Of a stretch of 64,000 nt of DNA, positions 25,043 to 38,274 are shown one piece after another (within the stretch, counting starts at the first letter, position 1; each line of letters starts with the position of its first letter). The notes under the pieces are model-generated. The model was given only the letters and a program-made list of their open reading frames with translations. It was not told the origin of the DNA and did not search any database. Where the stretch lies: assembly GCA_027943335.1 (NCBI GenBank), contig BSBK01006341.1, forward strand, positions 186,001-250,000. The letters run 5' to 3'. The translations under genes and the position numbers were made by a program. Source of the DNA: Chamaecyparis obtusa. Taxonomy: Eukaryota; Streptophyta; Pinopsida; Cupressales; Cupressaceae.

Positions 25043-25743
25043 ATCTACAAGGGTGCAAAGGGGAGACACTTTTCTTCACAACAAGCAATTGATAGGAGAG
25101 AAAAACAAAAACCAGGTAAAACATTTTGTTTAATACTATAAGAAAAATTTAGAAACTTGATAATGATTGTTAATTTCTTACAAATTTACATATTTTACTC
25201 AATTCTAATATTTCAAAACGACTTTTTTGTAGATTTACGACTAGAGAATTATGGTGCGAGCACGCCTAATCTTCAAAAGATAGCCATCTCTATTTTGTCT
25301 CAGCCATGTAGTGTTTTTGGGTGTGAGCGGAATTGGAGTACATTTGAGAACATTCACACAAAGAAGAGAAATAGGTTGAGCCAGAAGAGACTCAATGATC
25401 TTGTCTTTGTTCGGTTTAACCTTTGCATTTGCACTAGAAAAGTGGAGGGGGTTTTACTTGATTCCATTGACTTGGACAAAATTGATCCATATAGTGATTG
25501 AACGGTCAATGAACAAGATGAAAGTGATGATGTCCTCCTTACTGAAGAAGATATTGCAGAGTGAGAGAGGGGTGCAGCAACAGAAGCAGCAGCATTGGCT
25601 GATTCTAGTGAGATGGACGATGACGAAGACAAGGACTTTGATGTTGAAGAAGAAGAATTAACTCCTCCTTTACATACCACAACGCCTAATAGTTCAAGGT
25701 GTAAAAAATTGAGTTGTATTAGAAGAGGAAAGAGGAGGACGTA
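25043..25743 (+). pseudogene. hAT transposase C-terminal dimerisation domain
   Basis: An exon of about 72 bp (25043-25114) reads IYKGAKGRHFSSQQAIDRR and ends at a GTAAAA donor. The next exon starts after TTTTTTGTAG at 25233 and reads ENYGASTPNLQKIAI, SQPCSVFGCERNWSTFE and KKRNRLSQKRLNDLVFV, the classical hAT dimerisation motif. A TGA at 25499 probably replaces a Trp. The frame behind it is an acidic tail (DEDKDFDVEEEE), common in plant hAT proteins, and ends at 25743. This is the same gene as 16992-17738, interrupted by Copia-2. Confidence 0.88.
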
Positions 25744-25966
25744 GTCTTTAGTTTGTTGTTTTTCACATTTGGACATACCATTATAGCTAATTTTGTAAAC
25801 ATTTATAAACTTATGTTGTTGACATACATTTTAAAGTTTACAACTATGATGATATTTCATATATTGAGTGTTTTAGATTCATATGACATGTGTAATGTAT
25901 CAATTATGGCCCTTATGTTCTTTAAATGCATTAATTTCTGTGTTTATATGTAAAACTACTATTTTT

Positions 25967-27432
25967 TGTTGGCATTAAGGGATGGAAACTAGTAAGATTG
26001 CAACCGGTACATGGCAATAGAGGTGTTGTCATTGATTGGCAAAAGAGGTGTTTACATCTCAATCTAGGAATGCCGGTGTTGGATTTGTGAAGCAAAACAG
26101 TTATCAGTTAGCTAACAACATCCCGTATGTGGAGAGACTGGTTTGGAAACCGGTGACACTGTGCAAAGAACAAGAGACTATATCTATTCATCAGAAGCAA
26201 CCGGTCACCAAGGGAGAGGCAACCGGTAATCGGTTATAGTGACCGAGAAAAGGATGCAACCGGTATAAATAGAGGAAGGAAAGGTGATAGGTCAAAGCTC
26301 TTACCTGTGCACAACGTAAGGATCTTTACTGATCAAGTGAAAAATTCGTCATGATAAGATGAACCGGGGAAGTCGTAGTCAACAATCAGTTATCTAACTC
26401 TTTGACCGGGATTTACTGCACTAAATCCGGTAGACTTCGAGTTATCAAGACGATTGGTACAAGGCGCAAATGAATGTTTTAATGTCAGAGTTTGTGGCGT
26501 TAAATCATAGAGTTTTAGATTAAGGTAACAACAGGTTTTGAAGGGACCCTGAAACCTTGTACAATGCATTAAATCATAGAGTTATCTCTTGTGAAGGAAA
26601 GTTTTTTGACATGCTTTTGTTGTTTTCTTTCATAAAGCAGATAAAGCATAGCATGCATCAGATGTTTCCTCAGTGAACTAATACTCCATTGGGTGATGGA
26701 TTCGAAGGTGATCTGTAAACAAGTCATGCATGAGAAAAGCACTAGGGCAAGAAGTCTATATATTCCTCTGCTTAACAAGAATATAGTTTGCCCTCATTCT
26801 GCCAAAGTAAAGAGTGAACCTGTACGTTGAAGAAGCTAAGGTGAAGAGAAAGGAGAAAAGAGAAGAGTGTGCAAAGAAGCACAACAGGAAAGGAGAACAT
26901 ACCTGCAGCGACTAGTTATGTTTTTCAGTCGAATATAACAGAGATCTTATCAGGCTAAGCAAAGTCATTTCTAAAAGGTCAAGTCCTCTATTGTTCTCTA
27001 ACAATTACAATAGTTAAATCTCAGTATTTTGGGTGGACATTAATAAGTCCCTTGCATTAAATCCCTTAACTGGCGACATCTATTCAAGTATTCTAAGTCC
27101 TCTAACCAGACAGGCACTAACAGGCCTTATTGTATCAAATCCCTTAACTGGGTCACATCTAACAATGCATTGTAATCCTTTAATAAGGAACGCTCCTAAT
27201 AGGGCACACTTCAGAAGAGTGCAGAATTTGTGAGTTTTCCTCACACTGTGATTTTCACCCGATTTGGGTTTCCACGTGATAAATTTGGTGTTGCTTATTG
27301 GTTGATTGCTTGATGCTATTTTCATACTAGAATCTGTTTTGCTTACAGTTGTAGTATACTACATCAGATTTGTTTTAAAGTTTTATAGGTGTTGATTCAC
27401 CCCTCCCCTCTTAGCACTGGTTGGGACCATCA
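25967..27432 (+). repeat. Copia-3 5' LTR
   Basis: 1466 bp, ending GGGACCATCA. The primer binding site TGGTATCAAAGCC follows directly. A TATATA core near 26757 is kept in the 3' copy at about 60900. Confidence 0.93.
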
Positions 27433-27493
27433 ATTGGTATCAAAGCCTCGGTTTCTTTTCTTTATTGCTTAACCGCAAAAAGAAAAAGTCAAG

Positions 27494-29421
27494 ATGATAA
27501 GAAAGGAAGGACCAAAGTTTTCAAAAGAAAACTTTACTGTGTGGTGCAGCAGAATGAAGTTGTACATGAAGACCACTGGAAATTAATATTGGACTCATGT
27601 AACCACTGATTACATTGAACCCAATGGTACCCTAACTCCTGAGGAATTGAAGATCAAGAGAGAACATACAACTACAATGGATATGATAGCAAGCACGCTA
27701 CCCGACTACGTCTATGTAGAGATTGAAAATCTAGATACTGCTCACAAGATGTGGGCCAAGCTGCAATTAGTGTATGGTGGTGACCCACATGTACAAAGAG
27801 CCAAGATAGAAAGCCTCAGAGGAAAGTATGATGACATGAGGATGAATGAAGGAGAAGACATTGAGCAATGCAGCAACAGAATAAAAGAAGTGATTAACTC
27901 CATCAAAAGCGTTGGAGGAAAACTAAGTGAGGAGGAGGTGGTAAGAAAAATACTAAGAACACTAAGGCTTCAGTATGCCATCAAGATCTCAGTCATTCAA
28001 GAGCTTAGATCAGTGACCACATATCAAGTCCCTCTAGACTCACTAATTGGTAAGTTGACTGCATTTGAATTGAGCAATTTCGATAATAACTTACCCATGT
28101 AGGAAGTTGCTTTTAAGTCTTCTTTAAATACCTCTTCCACCAAGAAAGGAAGAGAAACCTGTAATAGCTCTACCGATAAGATTGGTAGTCTTGTTGAGAA
28201 TCTACTCTCAAAAGAGATGGAGCAAGATGAGTTTGAAACACTCATCACTAGGAGATTTCCCAAAGGAAAAGGGAAATACAAAGGAAATCTCCCACTAAAA
28301 TGTTGCTCTTGTAATAAGATAGGACATATTGCCGCAAAATGTCCAGACAATGAAAATAAAGACAAGAGCAATAGATTCAAGAACAAAGCAAAGAAGGAAT
28401 GCTACCTTGCAGAAGGAGTCACAGACAATGAATCTGAAGACTCTAAATATCCAAAAATTGTATTTGTCGCAATAACAGAAGAGAGCTCGATGATAAGTGA
28501 AATGGCACTTATATCAAGATCTCATCAGCATGATGACTGGATCATTGACAGTGGTTGCACTCACCACATGATTGGAGATAAGAACAAGTTCATCAGCTTA
28601 AAGCTCAATGACGGTGGATTAGTAGCCTTTGGTAATAATGCCTCCTGTGCTATCAAAGGCGAAGGTTCTATTGCACTCAGCAATGATGTTGTATGTGAAG
28701 ATGTGTACTGGGTAGAAGGACTCAAGTACAACTTAATGAGCGTTGCTCAACTAAACAACAAGGGATTCCTATTAGAATTTGGGCAAGGTTCTTGTGTCTT
28801 CAAGAACCAATCAGGAGATCATGTTGCTACCGGTAGATAGAGTAAAGGGAACCTGTTCTATCTAGACTCAATGGAAAGAGCCTACCTCATAGTATCAGTC
28901 AAAGAAGAAACAAACAAGATATGTCTTGTAACCAAAGAGGACAGTAGCTGGTTGTGGCATAAAAGGCTCTGCCACATAAACTTTGACAGTATTGTCAAGG
29001 TGAGCAAGAAGAAATATGTAAGAGGACTTCCTGAGATCACAAAACTTGACAAAGGTATTTGTAAGGATTGTCAGTTGGGAAAGCTGATAGGAACAAGTTT
29101 CAGTAGCAAATCCTTTTCTGCTGAAAATGTTCTGGATCTTGTGCACACAGATTTGTGTGGACCTATGAGAACAAAGAGCTACTACGGAAACAAGTACTTC
29201 CTGCTTTTTGTAGACGATTTCTCATGAATGATGTGGACACTCTTTCTCAGAGAAAAATCAGAGGCCTTTCACATGTTTAAAATCTACAAGGCTCAAGTGG
29301 AGGAAACCGATAAAAGCCTGAAGTGTCTGAGATTAGATAGAGGAGGTGAATACACTTCTCACGAGTTCACTCACTACTGTGAGGAACAGGGAATAAAAAG
29401 GTAGTTATCTGCACTAGAGAC
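27494..29421 (+). pseudogene. Copia-3 gag, protease, start of integrase
   Basis: Starts at the ATG in MIRKEGPKFSKENF. A TAA follows within 30 codons, near 27583. Gag continues to a CCSCNKIGHIAAKC knuckle near 28303, where one Phe of the usual CFSC is Cys. The protease motif DSGCTHH is near 28551, then the GAG-pre-integrase region (LWHKRLCHINFDS). A TGA at 29225 and a changed SDRGG motif (RLDRGG) lie just before the family-II insertion at 29422, which cuts the gene inside the integrase. Confidence 0.92.
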
Positions 29422-30521
29422 TGTTAGCAATATCAGTTGTCATTAGTGTATTTCACAAAACCCATTCCCACCGGTCGCTCACATTACTTTGAAGACACCG
29501 GTAGATAAAGAACAGAATGTTTGCACCCGTTGACTATTTCAATAGATACTCCGGTAGACCGAAAAAAACTCAAAACCGGTCTTATGAGGCATACAGGGGC
29601 AAACCAGGTATAAGGGTATACCGGTCTAACTGCAAGATAGATCCGATCCGGACTTTATGGATCAATTTGAGTTACAGATTAAGTTAAAAGCCTGATTATA
29701 CGGGACATCCATTGCTCAAAGGTGGAGTTAACTTTTCAACAAAAGTTAGCTTTAATTCTATGGATGATCTCAAGGTAAACTCTAGATCACAATGCATAGC
29801 CTCTATGTGTTGCATGATTTATGGTTAAGTTTATTCCCTGGCGGTTCTAGGAGTCAAGAGGTTCACTCTTGTATAAATATAGGTCATAGGACACAAGATA
29901 TGTTCTTGTTGTTGATAGTTGGAAATTGCACAGAGCAGAGGAGAGATATCTTATGAGTGCTATAGGCATAGAGGTGAAGTAAGAAAGAAAAGTCAACAGC
30001 CAGGCAAACCGGGGAAGAGATCTACAAGTATGATCTAATCACATAATCAGTGTCATAATAGATCACTACTTTCATAAAGTATTAAAAGCATATTGAAATC
30101 CCTCTATCAGGGTGAACCTAGTCGGTTTGTTGTAAAAATCCTCTAACAGGGTGACATCTGTGTTGATGTTCAAAGTCCTGTAACCAGGCAACTCTTAACA
30201 GGGTTTAGGTCTTAACCGATCTTTTGTAAAATCCCATAATCGGGTAGCACCTTATCCAGTGCTTTGTAAGCTCCTAATAGGGCGCTTTCATTTGATAGTA
30301 GTGAAGTTGTGAGCTCTGTCTCACCGTGGTTTTTTCCTTCTAACCGAGGGTTTCCACGTATAAATACCTGTGTTAATCTGTGTGATTCTGTTTATGCCTG
30401 TGAATGATTGTTATATTCTATTCATCTATAAGGATAGTAACAAGGAACGAGAATTATCTAATTAAAAGTGCATTTACTGATTCACCCCCCCCCCCCTCTT
30501 AGTAACCGGTAAGCACTAACA
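29422..30521 (+). repeat. FII-1 5' LTR
   Basis: 1100 bp, followed by the primer binding site TGGTATCAGAGCC. A C-homopolymer near 30485-30496 lies close to the 3' end. It carries the same ladder of short palindromes and the same TATAAATATAGG box as the other family-II LTRs. Confidence 0.93.
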
Positions 30522-30580
30522 ATTGGTATCAGAGCCTAGTTTCTCTATACAACGAAGTTTAACAGCTTGAGAAAAAGATC

Positions 30581-31948
30581 GTGGAGGGTTATCGGTATCA
30601 GAAACAGCTAGAGGAAGCCAACCACATTATTGCCTTGCTGAAGAATAGACTAAGGAAATCACTTGCAAAGAGAAAGGAGCTGGCTCTGCAATTAAACGAG
30701 AGCAATGAAACAATCGATGAACTCTCTGGGTAGAGTGGATCCAATGAGGCTGAGGAAGCAGTCTCTGAGTTGACGGAAAAGAATCAGATCCTAACCGGTC
30801 AAATTGTTGATCTCAAAAGGGAGCAAAAGATGAATGCTCTGAGGATGACTGAACTAATTGAACATAAAGGAAAAACTAAAAGTGAAAGAAACACAGCAGT
30901 CAAGACATCAACATTCTCTGAAAAAGCAATGAACTGAGCAGAGGAAGCTGTAAGGGCAAATGAACTCCTCACTATGCAACTCCAAGAAGACATACTGATT
31001 GTCACCCAAGAAAATGCCAACATGCACAAAGCATGGCAGGGTAGAGATGAAGCATGCAAGAAGCTGGCGATCGATATATATCAACTCAAGGAACAAAAGA
31101 AAGTACTTGAAAAAAGGAATGAAATGCTGAGAAAATACAATGAAAGCTCGGTCAAGCTTGATGAGCAACTCAAAGCTCAAAGAAAGCACAACAATCACAC
31201 CAATCTTGAATCCACTGGTGCAGTCACCAAAGAGAACGGTGAGTCAGCTGAAGCAAAGTCGAGCAAGAAGAACAAGAGGAAGATGCTAGCACAAAGAGGT
31301 AAGAAAACCTTCAATACTTCTTCTAAGCATTATGGAAAACTGGGTCATAACATCAATGACTACAGAAATACACTGGTAAGAACCAACAGCACTTACTATA
31401 AGAACTGTTGCAAAAATGGCCACAAGATTAATGAGTGCTGGTCAAACCCCTTATCTGTGTCCAGTGGAAGCAGGGGAAGCTTCAACGGATACTGTTATGC
31501 CTGCAAAAAGTTCGGACACAAGGCTGAAAAATGCAGATCAAAGACAATGGCATTCAAATCACCAAGACCGGTATTCTCCAACAAAAACAAAAACCAGAAC
31601 GCAACTATTCATACAAATAAAGGGATGCATTGCAACACTGGATCATGGAGCAAATCCCCTAATCCAAGAGGGATGAACCCATGGAAAGCAATTGGTATGA
31701 TCTGCAATAACTGCAACAAAGTCGATCACCTAGCTAAGGATTGCTAGAACCGGATTAGGAACAAAGGCAAGGAATCGGACAAACCGGTGATGAAGACCTT
31801 GACTTCTGATAAGAAGAACAACAGAGATAAGGAGACCAAGGAAGAAGTGAAGAAAATATGGTCCGTTAAGGAATCAAAGAACTCCGCCGATGAGAAAACT
31901 GAGGCAAGATCATCATCATAAGATGGTGATATTTCTTCTGCAAACTGA
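30581..31948 (+). pseudogene. FII-1 ORF1, coiled coil plus zinc knuckles
   Basis: Compared with the copy at 46863, the start ATG has become GTG at 30581. The N-terminal half is rich in Glu, Lys and Leu heptads (YQKQLEEANHII, LKNRLRKSLAKRKEL), which predict a long coiled coil. The C-terminal half carries CX2CX4HX4C knuckles: CYACKKFGHKAEKC and CNNCNKVDHLAKDC are intact in spacing, while others have lost a residue. The protein is gag-like in design but not similar to the local Copia gag, which has one knuckle. Stops include TAG near 30733, TGA near 30936, TAG at 31745 and TAA near 31919. Confidence 0.75.
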
Positions 31949-31963
31949 GCCTTCAAGGTTTAG

Positions 31964-33479
31964 TGTAATGACTCATACCAATAGGCCACTAAAAACCCCT
32001 CAAAAATGTAACTCAAAATGTAGATAGAGAATTATTTTGCAATATATGAGTTCGCTATCCCAAAATTTTAGAATAATAGATAGCAACCAAATACCATCTA
32101 AAACACTATCAATGATGTAGGAAATTGCTCAAAACCATATGCCATTCATATATCAACAATTTGCAACAATGCCATACATATTTCAGCCAATAATATGATC
32201 ATCAAACCCTAGGTTTGCAATATAGATAGACTAAAAATTGCAATGCCCTTTCACTTGCAAAATCCTAGCCTTCCTTTGATACCAATAATCCCAGATGGCA
32301 GACAAAAACAAGTACAATGTAAAATAGTAAAGTGTTGAAGCTATATTTTGTACTCAGCTGAAAACATACATTTCTTAGAAAATATGCCAAATGCCAAATG
32401 AGAAGTGAGGAACCTGATTATAGATGGCTGCAATAATTTTTGCCAGTGCTGAAGATGCCAACACCCAAGCCAAAGTCACCCCAAATTTGAAAATGTACTT
32501 TCTTGCAGATTTTCGAAAATGTCTAGGAATTTTGAAAATTCCTTAAAAATAAATTATGGCATTTTGGGACTCCAAAATGCATCTATCTTTATCTCCTCGA
32601 CGATAGAAATCTGATGCAAAAATACCCAGAATGATATGCTGAGTAATGAGGAAGATATGAGCAAAAATGTGGTTCCAAAACCCTATCCTGAAAATCTGAA
32701 AATTCAATTAGACTTGTAGCAAAAACTTTTTCGGATTGCTTTTTCGCTCTGCTTTTTCAGGTCTGTTTTTTCGCTTTGCTTTTTCGGGTTTGCTTTTTCA
32801 CTTTGCTTTTCCGGATCTGCTTTTTCGGACTGCTTTTTTGGATCTGCTTTTTCGCTTTGCTTTTTCGGGCTGCTTTTTCGGATTTGCTTTTTCTTCCTCT
32901 TGCAATCAAAAACTCAAACCCTCAGGTAAGTCTGAGGACTCCAAATAAGCTCAAATTGAAATGGCTGAATACCACTTCCAAAGTGCAACCCTTCAAAGGA
33001 TATTTCACCTCCTCAGTTATGCAAATCCTTAAGAAACTCCATTCCTAAAGATCAAATGACAATCTGTAGACCAAGATGGCGCCACAAATGGTCAAAGAGA
33101 AAAGTAGTGTAAACTCAAGTCATGGGATGTCCAAATGAGAGGCCAAGCACTCTATTTATTCACTTTTCTAAGAAGCCACTAGAACTTCTAGAAGTATCCA
33201 TAAAATATTCTTATAAATTCCCTTTATAATGCACTTTTATATAAAAAGTAACTTTATAAAATAAAAAAGTGCAACTCAACTCAAAATTATAACATTTTGG
33301 CCCCACATAACACATTATAATAAAAATATGATAAACACCATCTCTCCAAGAGCAAATAAGACCATCCAATCCCCAAATAATCATCAGAATGACTCTCTCA
33401 CCAAAACCATCTGCCTACGAGAGTCCATGATAGGCAAATCCACTGAAAAATGACATGTCACTAAAGAGGGGACATGACA
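31964..33479 (-). repeat. Gypsy-2 3' LTR
   Basis: 1516 bp. The reversed polypurine tract (TCCGCCCCTCCTG) adjoins it at 33481. The pol stop codon lies about 17 bases inside this LTR, so coding sequence and LTR overlap. Confidence 0.93.
32727..32897. repeat. minisatellite in Gypsy-2 3' LTR
   Basis: About 13 units of GCTTTTTCGGNTT or GCTTTTTCGCTTT, 10-13 bp each. The matching block in the other LTR (39037-39197) has a different unit order and slightly fewer units. It creates open frames on both strands (runs of LLFRFAFSG or KKQSEKA), which are repeat artefacts. Confidence 0.9.
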
Positions 33480-36400
33480 GTCCGCCCCTCCTGAAATTGC
33501 TTGCCCTCAAGCAATCTCAAAGCTGCGTGCTGCAAAATATCTTTTCCCTCCCATGTGGCATCCTCCTCAAGCAAATTTCTCCACTTCACCAAATACTCCC
33601 TGATGGTCCTCATGCGGAGCTGCCTCTCTCTATTGTCAATGATGTACTCAGGAACAAGAACCAACTTCCCCTCATCATCCAATGGAGGAAGAACTGCTGA
33701 AGGCACAACATGCTGACCCAACGCCTTCTTGAGGCATGACACATGGAAAACATTGTGTACCTTGTTGTCTGCTGGAAGCTCGAGCTCATATGCCATCTCT
33801 CCAATACTCCTGATAATCCTAAAAGGACCATAGTACCTAGGCTTAAGCTTCTCCGATCCACTCTTCCCCAGGGTAGACTGTCTATAGGGCTGCAACATGA
33901 GATAAACTATGTCACCAACCTCAAAACTCCTCTCTGTCCGCTTCTGATCTGCATACTATTTATTCTGATTCTGTGCCTTGGGAATATTATCTCTGAGAGC
34001 ATCAATAATGTCCTTGCTCTCCTAAAGCAAATCTCTAGCACGAGGAACTCTAACATCACTCATAAGCAAATCCAAAAAACTCGGTGCCTCATAACCATAT
34101 AGTGCCCTGAAAGGAATTATCTGAATAGACATGTGGTATGTGGTATTGTAGCAATACTCACATAGATAAATCCACCTAACCCATGCCTTCTGCTGCCCTG
34201 CCACATAGTTCCTCAAGTAGCCTTCCACCCACTTATTTACTATCTCAGTCTGCCCATCAGTCTGCGGGTGGTAACTGGTGCTAGGTGTAAGCTCAGTGCC
34301 ACATAAATGGAACACCTCCTGCCAAAAATGACTCAAGAACCTGCTGTCCCTGTCACTCACTATGCTCCGGGGTATTCCATGTAGTCTGAAAATCTTCCTG
34401 AAAAAGACCTCAACCACCTGCACTGCTGTGTAAGTAGTAGTGATGGGAAAGAAGTGTGCATACTTCGTCAATCTGTCCACCACCACATAGATGCAATCAC
34501 GCCCTTGGGCCTTAGGCAAGCCCGTAATGAAAACCATGGATATACACTCCCACTTCCTATCAGGAATGGGAAGTGGTTGTAGGAGCCCTTTTGGAAAGGT
34601 GTGCTCTTGTTTGTTCTGCTGACAAACAGGGCACTCTCGTACATACTGCAACACATCCGCCTTGAGCCCCTTCCAAGTGAAACGGTCTTGCACCTTCCTG
34701 TAAGTTTTGAAGTATCCAGGATGGCCAGCTGTAGGTGAATCATGGAGAGCTCTCATAACAATACGCTTCACCTTCGATCCTGGGACTAAGAATATCTTGT
34801 TCTTGTAGATAATCAAATCATCCACAAGTGTGTACCTAGTATCAACAACTGTCCCATCAACAATCCCGGATGCCCATGAGTCTCTAGCATACTCTGCAAT
34901 AATCAAATGCCTCCAATCCTCAGATATTTCAACCATAGCACTGAGATGTGGTCTGCGTGACAAAGCATCTGCTACCACATTTTGAGTCCCTCTCACATAG
35001 GAGATGTCAAAATCATAAGCCTGTAGCTTACTAACCCACTTTTGTTGCCTGTCATTGAGATCTCTCTATCCAAGGAAATGTCTCAAACTATTGTGGTCAG
35101 TTTTAATGCAAAACTTACCACCTACCAGATACTGCCTGAATTTAGCCAATGCATGCATAATGGCTAGCATCTCCTTGTCATATATACTAAATGATCTCTC
35201 TGGCCCACGGAGCTTCCTGCTCTCAAATGCAAATGGGTGCTTGTCCTGCATCAGAACAGCACCTATACCCTCTCCAGATGCATCGCACTGAAGCTCAAAT
35301 GGCTTCGAGAAGTCAGGCAATGCTAACACAGGGCATGTAGTCATATCTCCTTGAATCTCTCAAAGCAAGCCTGTGCCTCAGGTGTCCAAACAAAGGCTCC
35401 CTTCTTCAGCAAATCTGTCATAGGAGCTGCATGACGTGAATACCCACTGACAAATCTGCGGTAGAAACCACACAACCCAAGGAACCCTCTCAACTATGTC
35501 AGGTTCTCTGGAGTAGGCCAATCCACAATAGCACGGATCTTATCAGGATCTAGCCGCACTCCCTCTACACTGATAATATGGCCCAAGTACAACTCTGTCA
35601 TGCCCAAATCACATTTGGACTCCTTGGCATACAAGGACTCCGACTGCAAGATTCCCAAAACTGTCTCCAAGTGCTCCATGTGCTCCTGCCAAGTTCGACT
35701 GTATATCAGAATATCATCGAAGAAGACTAACACATACTTCCTCAACTGATGATGGAAGATCCTGTTCATGGTAGACTGAAAAGTAGCTGGCACATTGGTC
35801 AGCCCAAATGGCATGACCACAAACTCAAAGTGCCCACAATGACATCTGAAGGCAGTCTTCTCAATATCCTGCTCTCTAACTCTGATCTGATGGTAGCCGG
35901 ATCTCAAATCAATCTTCGTGAAGTAACATGCACCGTGAAGCTCATCAATCAACTCATTAATCCGTGGAATGGGGTACCTGTTCTTGATTGTCCTTTTATT
36001 CAGCACCTTGTAATCAATGCACATCCTCAATGTACCATCCTTCTTCACCAACACAACCGAAGAATCAAAAGGAGACTTGCTAGGCCTGATGTGTCCCATC
36101 GCAAGAAGCTCCTTGATGGTTTTCTCAATCTCATCCTTGAGCCTCTTAGGATGCTTGTATGGTGTAACCATCACGGGTTTAGCACCCTCCTCTAACTCAA
36201 TGATGTGCTCAATGCCTCTATCTGGTGGCCTGCCAGGTGGGATGTCGCTGAAAACTCTATCATACTTAACCCTCAGCCTTTGTATATCTGGATGATACTC
36301 TGTCTTATGCTGTCCCTCCTGTGTAGGCATGAGAGTGCATACTGCTGCCCACTCTATATCATCATGTCTAGCCAACCTCTCCATCCGTCTGAAAGAAATA

Positions 36401-38226
36401 GTCCTGATGTCACTATTTCTGATGGCTCTAAAAATATGTTGTTTCCCATCCACCTCAAACTTAATATCCATGTCCTTCAATCTGAAAGTGACCTCTCCCA
36501 ATGAGTGTAACCATTTCATCCCCAACACAATATCTAGATCACCCATGTTGACAACATGGTAGTCCGCCTTGAACTCATAGTTGTTCAGGCGTAAGGGCAG
36601 ATCTCTCACCATCCTATTACACTTAAGAGTGTAACCATCAGCAACCTGTACTTGTAGTCCCTCAAACTCCTCAGTCATAATACCACGGCGTTCAACAAAA
36701 CGTGCATCAATAAAATTGTGCGTAGCACCTGTATCAACCAATGTAATAACTCTCTGCCCTGCTAGAACACCACGCAATCTAAAAGATCCTTCCTGCTGAA
36801 TGCTAGACAAGCGTGCCTTCTGTAAGTGCAACTAGGGCTCCTCAGGTTCTGAAGCCTCTATCTCTGCCTCGAGCTTTGCATCACTATGATCATCCTCATG
36901 TCCAGAACTGTCAGAATCTGAACCCTCGTAGTAAGCCCACATAACCCTGTTGGCCTTCCCCTTCGGCCTCATAGGACAATCATGATCTCTATCATAAGGA
37001 CCTTTGCAGTAGAAACATAGTTTCTTCCTGCGCAAGTCATTCAGGGTCTCCATATCCAAAGGTGCAGTAGACTTACCCTTGGAATCACCTTTCTTGCCCT
37101 TGTTCTTGTCAAATTTCTTGTTGTCTTTGAAAGAGGAAGTACTCCTGGAGGTGAATCTACCGGATGGTGCTGTAAGCTCCATACTCCGTGCCTTCCTCAT
37201 AGCCTCCTATAATATCGGGGGATCGAATGCCTTGATCCAACCTTTTAGAGGTTCTGACAACCCCTCTGTGAATAATATAACCAATCTCCTCTCAGAAACA
37301 TCCTGTACCATTACTGATAACCTCTGAAACTCACTAATGAAAAGCTCCAAGCTACCTGTCTGTCTCAACTGTGCTAGATCACGGAAGAAGACCTCTGGGT
37401 CTTTCTTATCAAAACGCTCAACCAGTCTATCCACAAAATCCTAATAGGATGTCACCTGATTATGCTGCAATGTAACCATACCATGTGACCACCAATCATG
37501 TGCTACACCTTCCAAATGCAAGGTAGCATACCTGATGGCATCAATCTCCGACATAGGCCTTAATGCAAGGAATGTGTCTAACTTATGGATCCAAGCCTGT
37601 GTTGTCATCTGCTCGCTACCATCAAAGGATGGTAATGTGAGCTTGCTAGCAGCTCGCTGCAACTCACTATCTTGGCCTCCTCTAGGTCTCCTGTTCTACC
37701 GGCTGTTCCTCATGTGCTCTCTTCTCTGACTCAGGTAACGATCAAAATTCAGCAACTCACGGACATGTGGAGGTAATGCCTGCCATTCTGCATCTGCAAC
37801 TCTAAGGTCATCCTGAAAATCCTCTGGCATATCATTCTCTCCTGCCTCCTGGGCCTTCTCTCTAAGGAATGTAGGACGTGTAGGCCTGTCTACAGTCCAC
37901 AACTTGTGCCTAGGAGCACCCTGTGAACCTGCTACACTCCTGTTATCTTGCTCTGGTGTCCCTCTACCCTGTTCCTGATTCCTCGGCTGAGCAACTCTCT
38001 CCATCATAGTGGTCAATGCACGTATAGACTGAACTATCTCCTGCTGTCCAGTACTCATAGCCCGGAAGAAGTTTCTAGCCTCATCATCATTAGTCCTAAG
38101 GACTCTAGGTGGTTTCTGTGACTGTCTCTCACCCATAGTAAGTATATCTCTGAATTCCTGCTCACCCTCAAGTGCAGCTCTCTTGCGTGTATAATACCTG
38201 TGATGCCCAAATGTTGAAGGATGCAT
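33461..38226 (-). pseudogene. Gypsy-2 gag-pol polyprotein
   Basis: ATG 38226 opens gag. A retrotransposon gag region (YATLHLEGVAHDWW, FISEFQRLSVMV) and a knuckle of altered spacing (CFYCKGPYDRDHDC) follow. The protease is LVDTGATHNFID near 36720. RT includes YPIPRINELID, FTKIDLRSGYHQIRV and FFDDILIYS, with Phe for the usual Tyr before the DD pair. RNase H includes LQCDASGEGIGAVL and TDHNSLRHFL. Integrase has an HPG..C..C zinc region, VVDRLTKYAHF and SDRDSRFLSHFW. The C-terminal piece has a chromodomain-like EYLVKWRNLLEEDATWE near 33540. Several stops interrupt it, near 37441, 37204, 36832, 35494 and 35063. Confidence 0.95.
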
Positions 38227-38274
38227 AAAGATTTCTTACCTAACAGGATGGCAAGAAAACCGCTCTGATACCAC

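Noticed and set aside
32736..33048. Open frames with LLFRFAFSG repeats, and the reverse KKQSEKA type at 39018-39207
   Set aside because: They are translations of the minisatellite in the Gypsy-2 LTRs on one or other strand, with no sign of gene structure.
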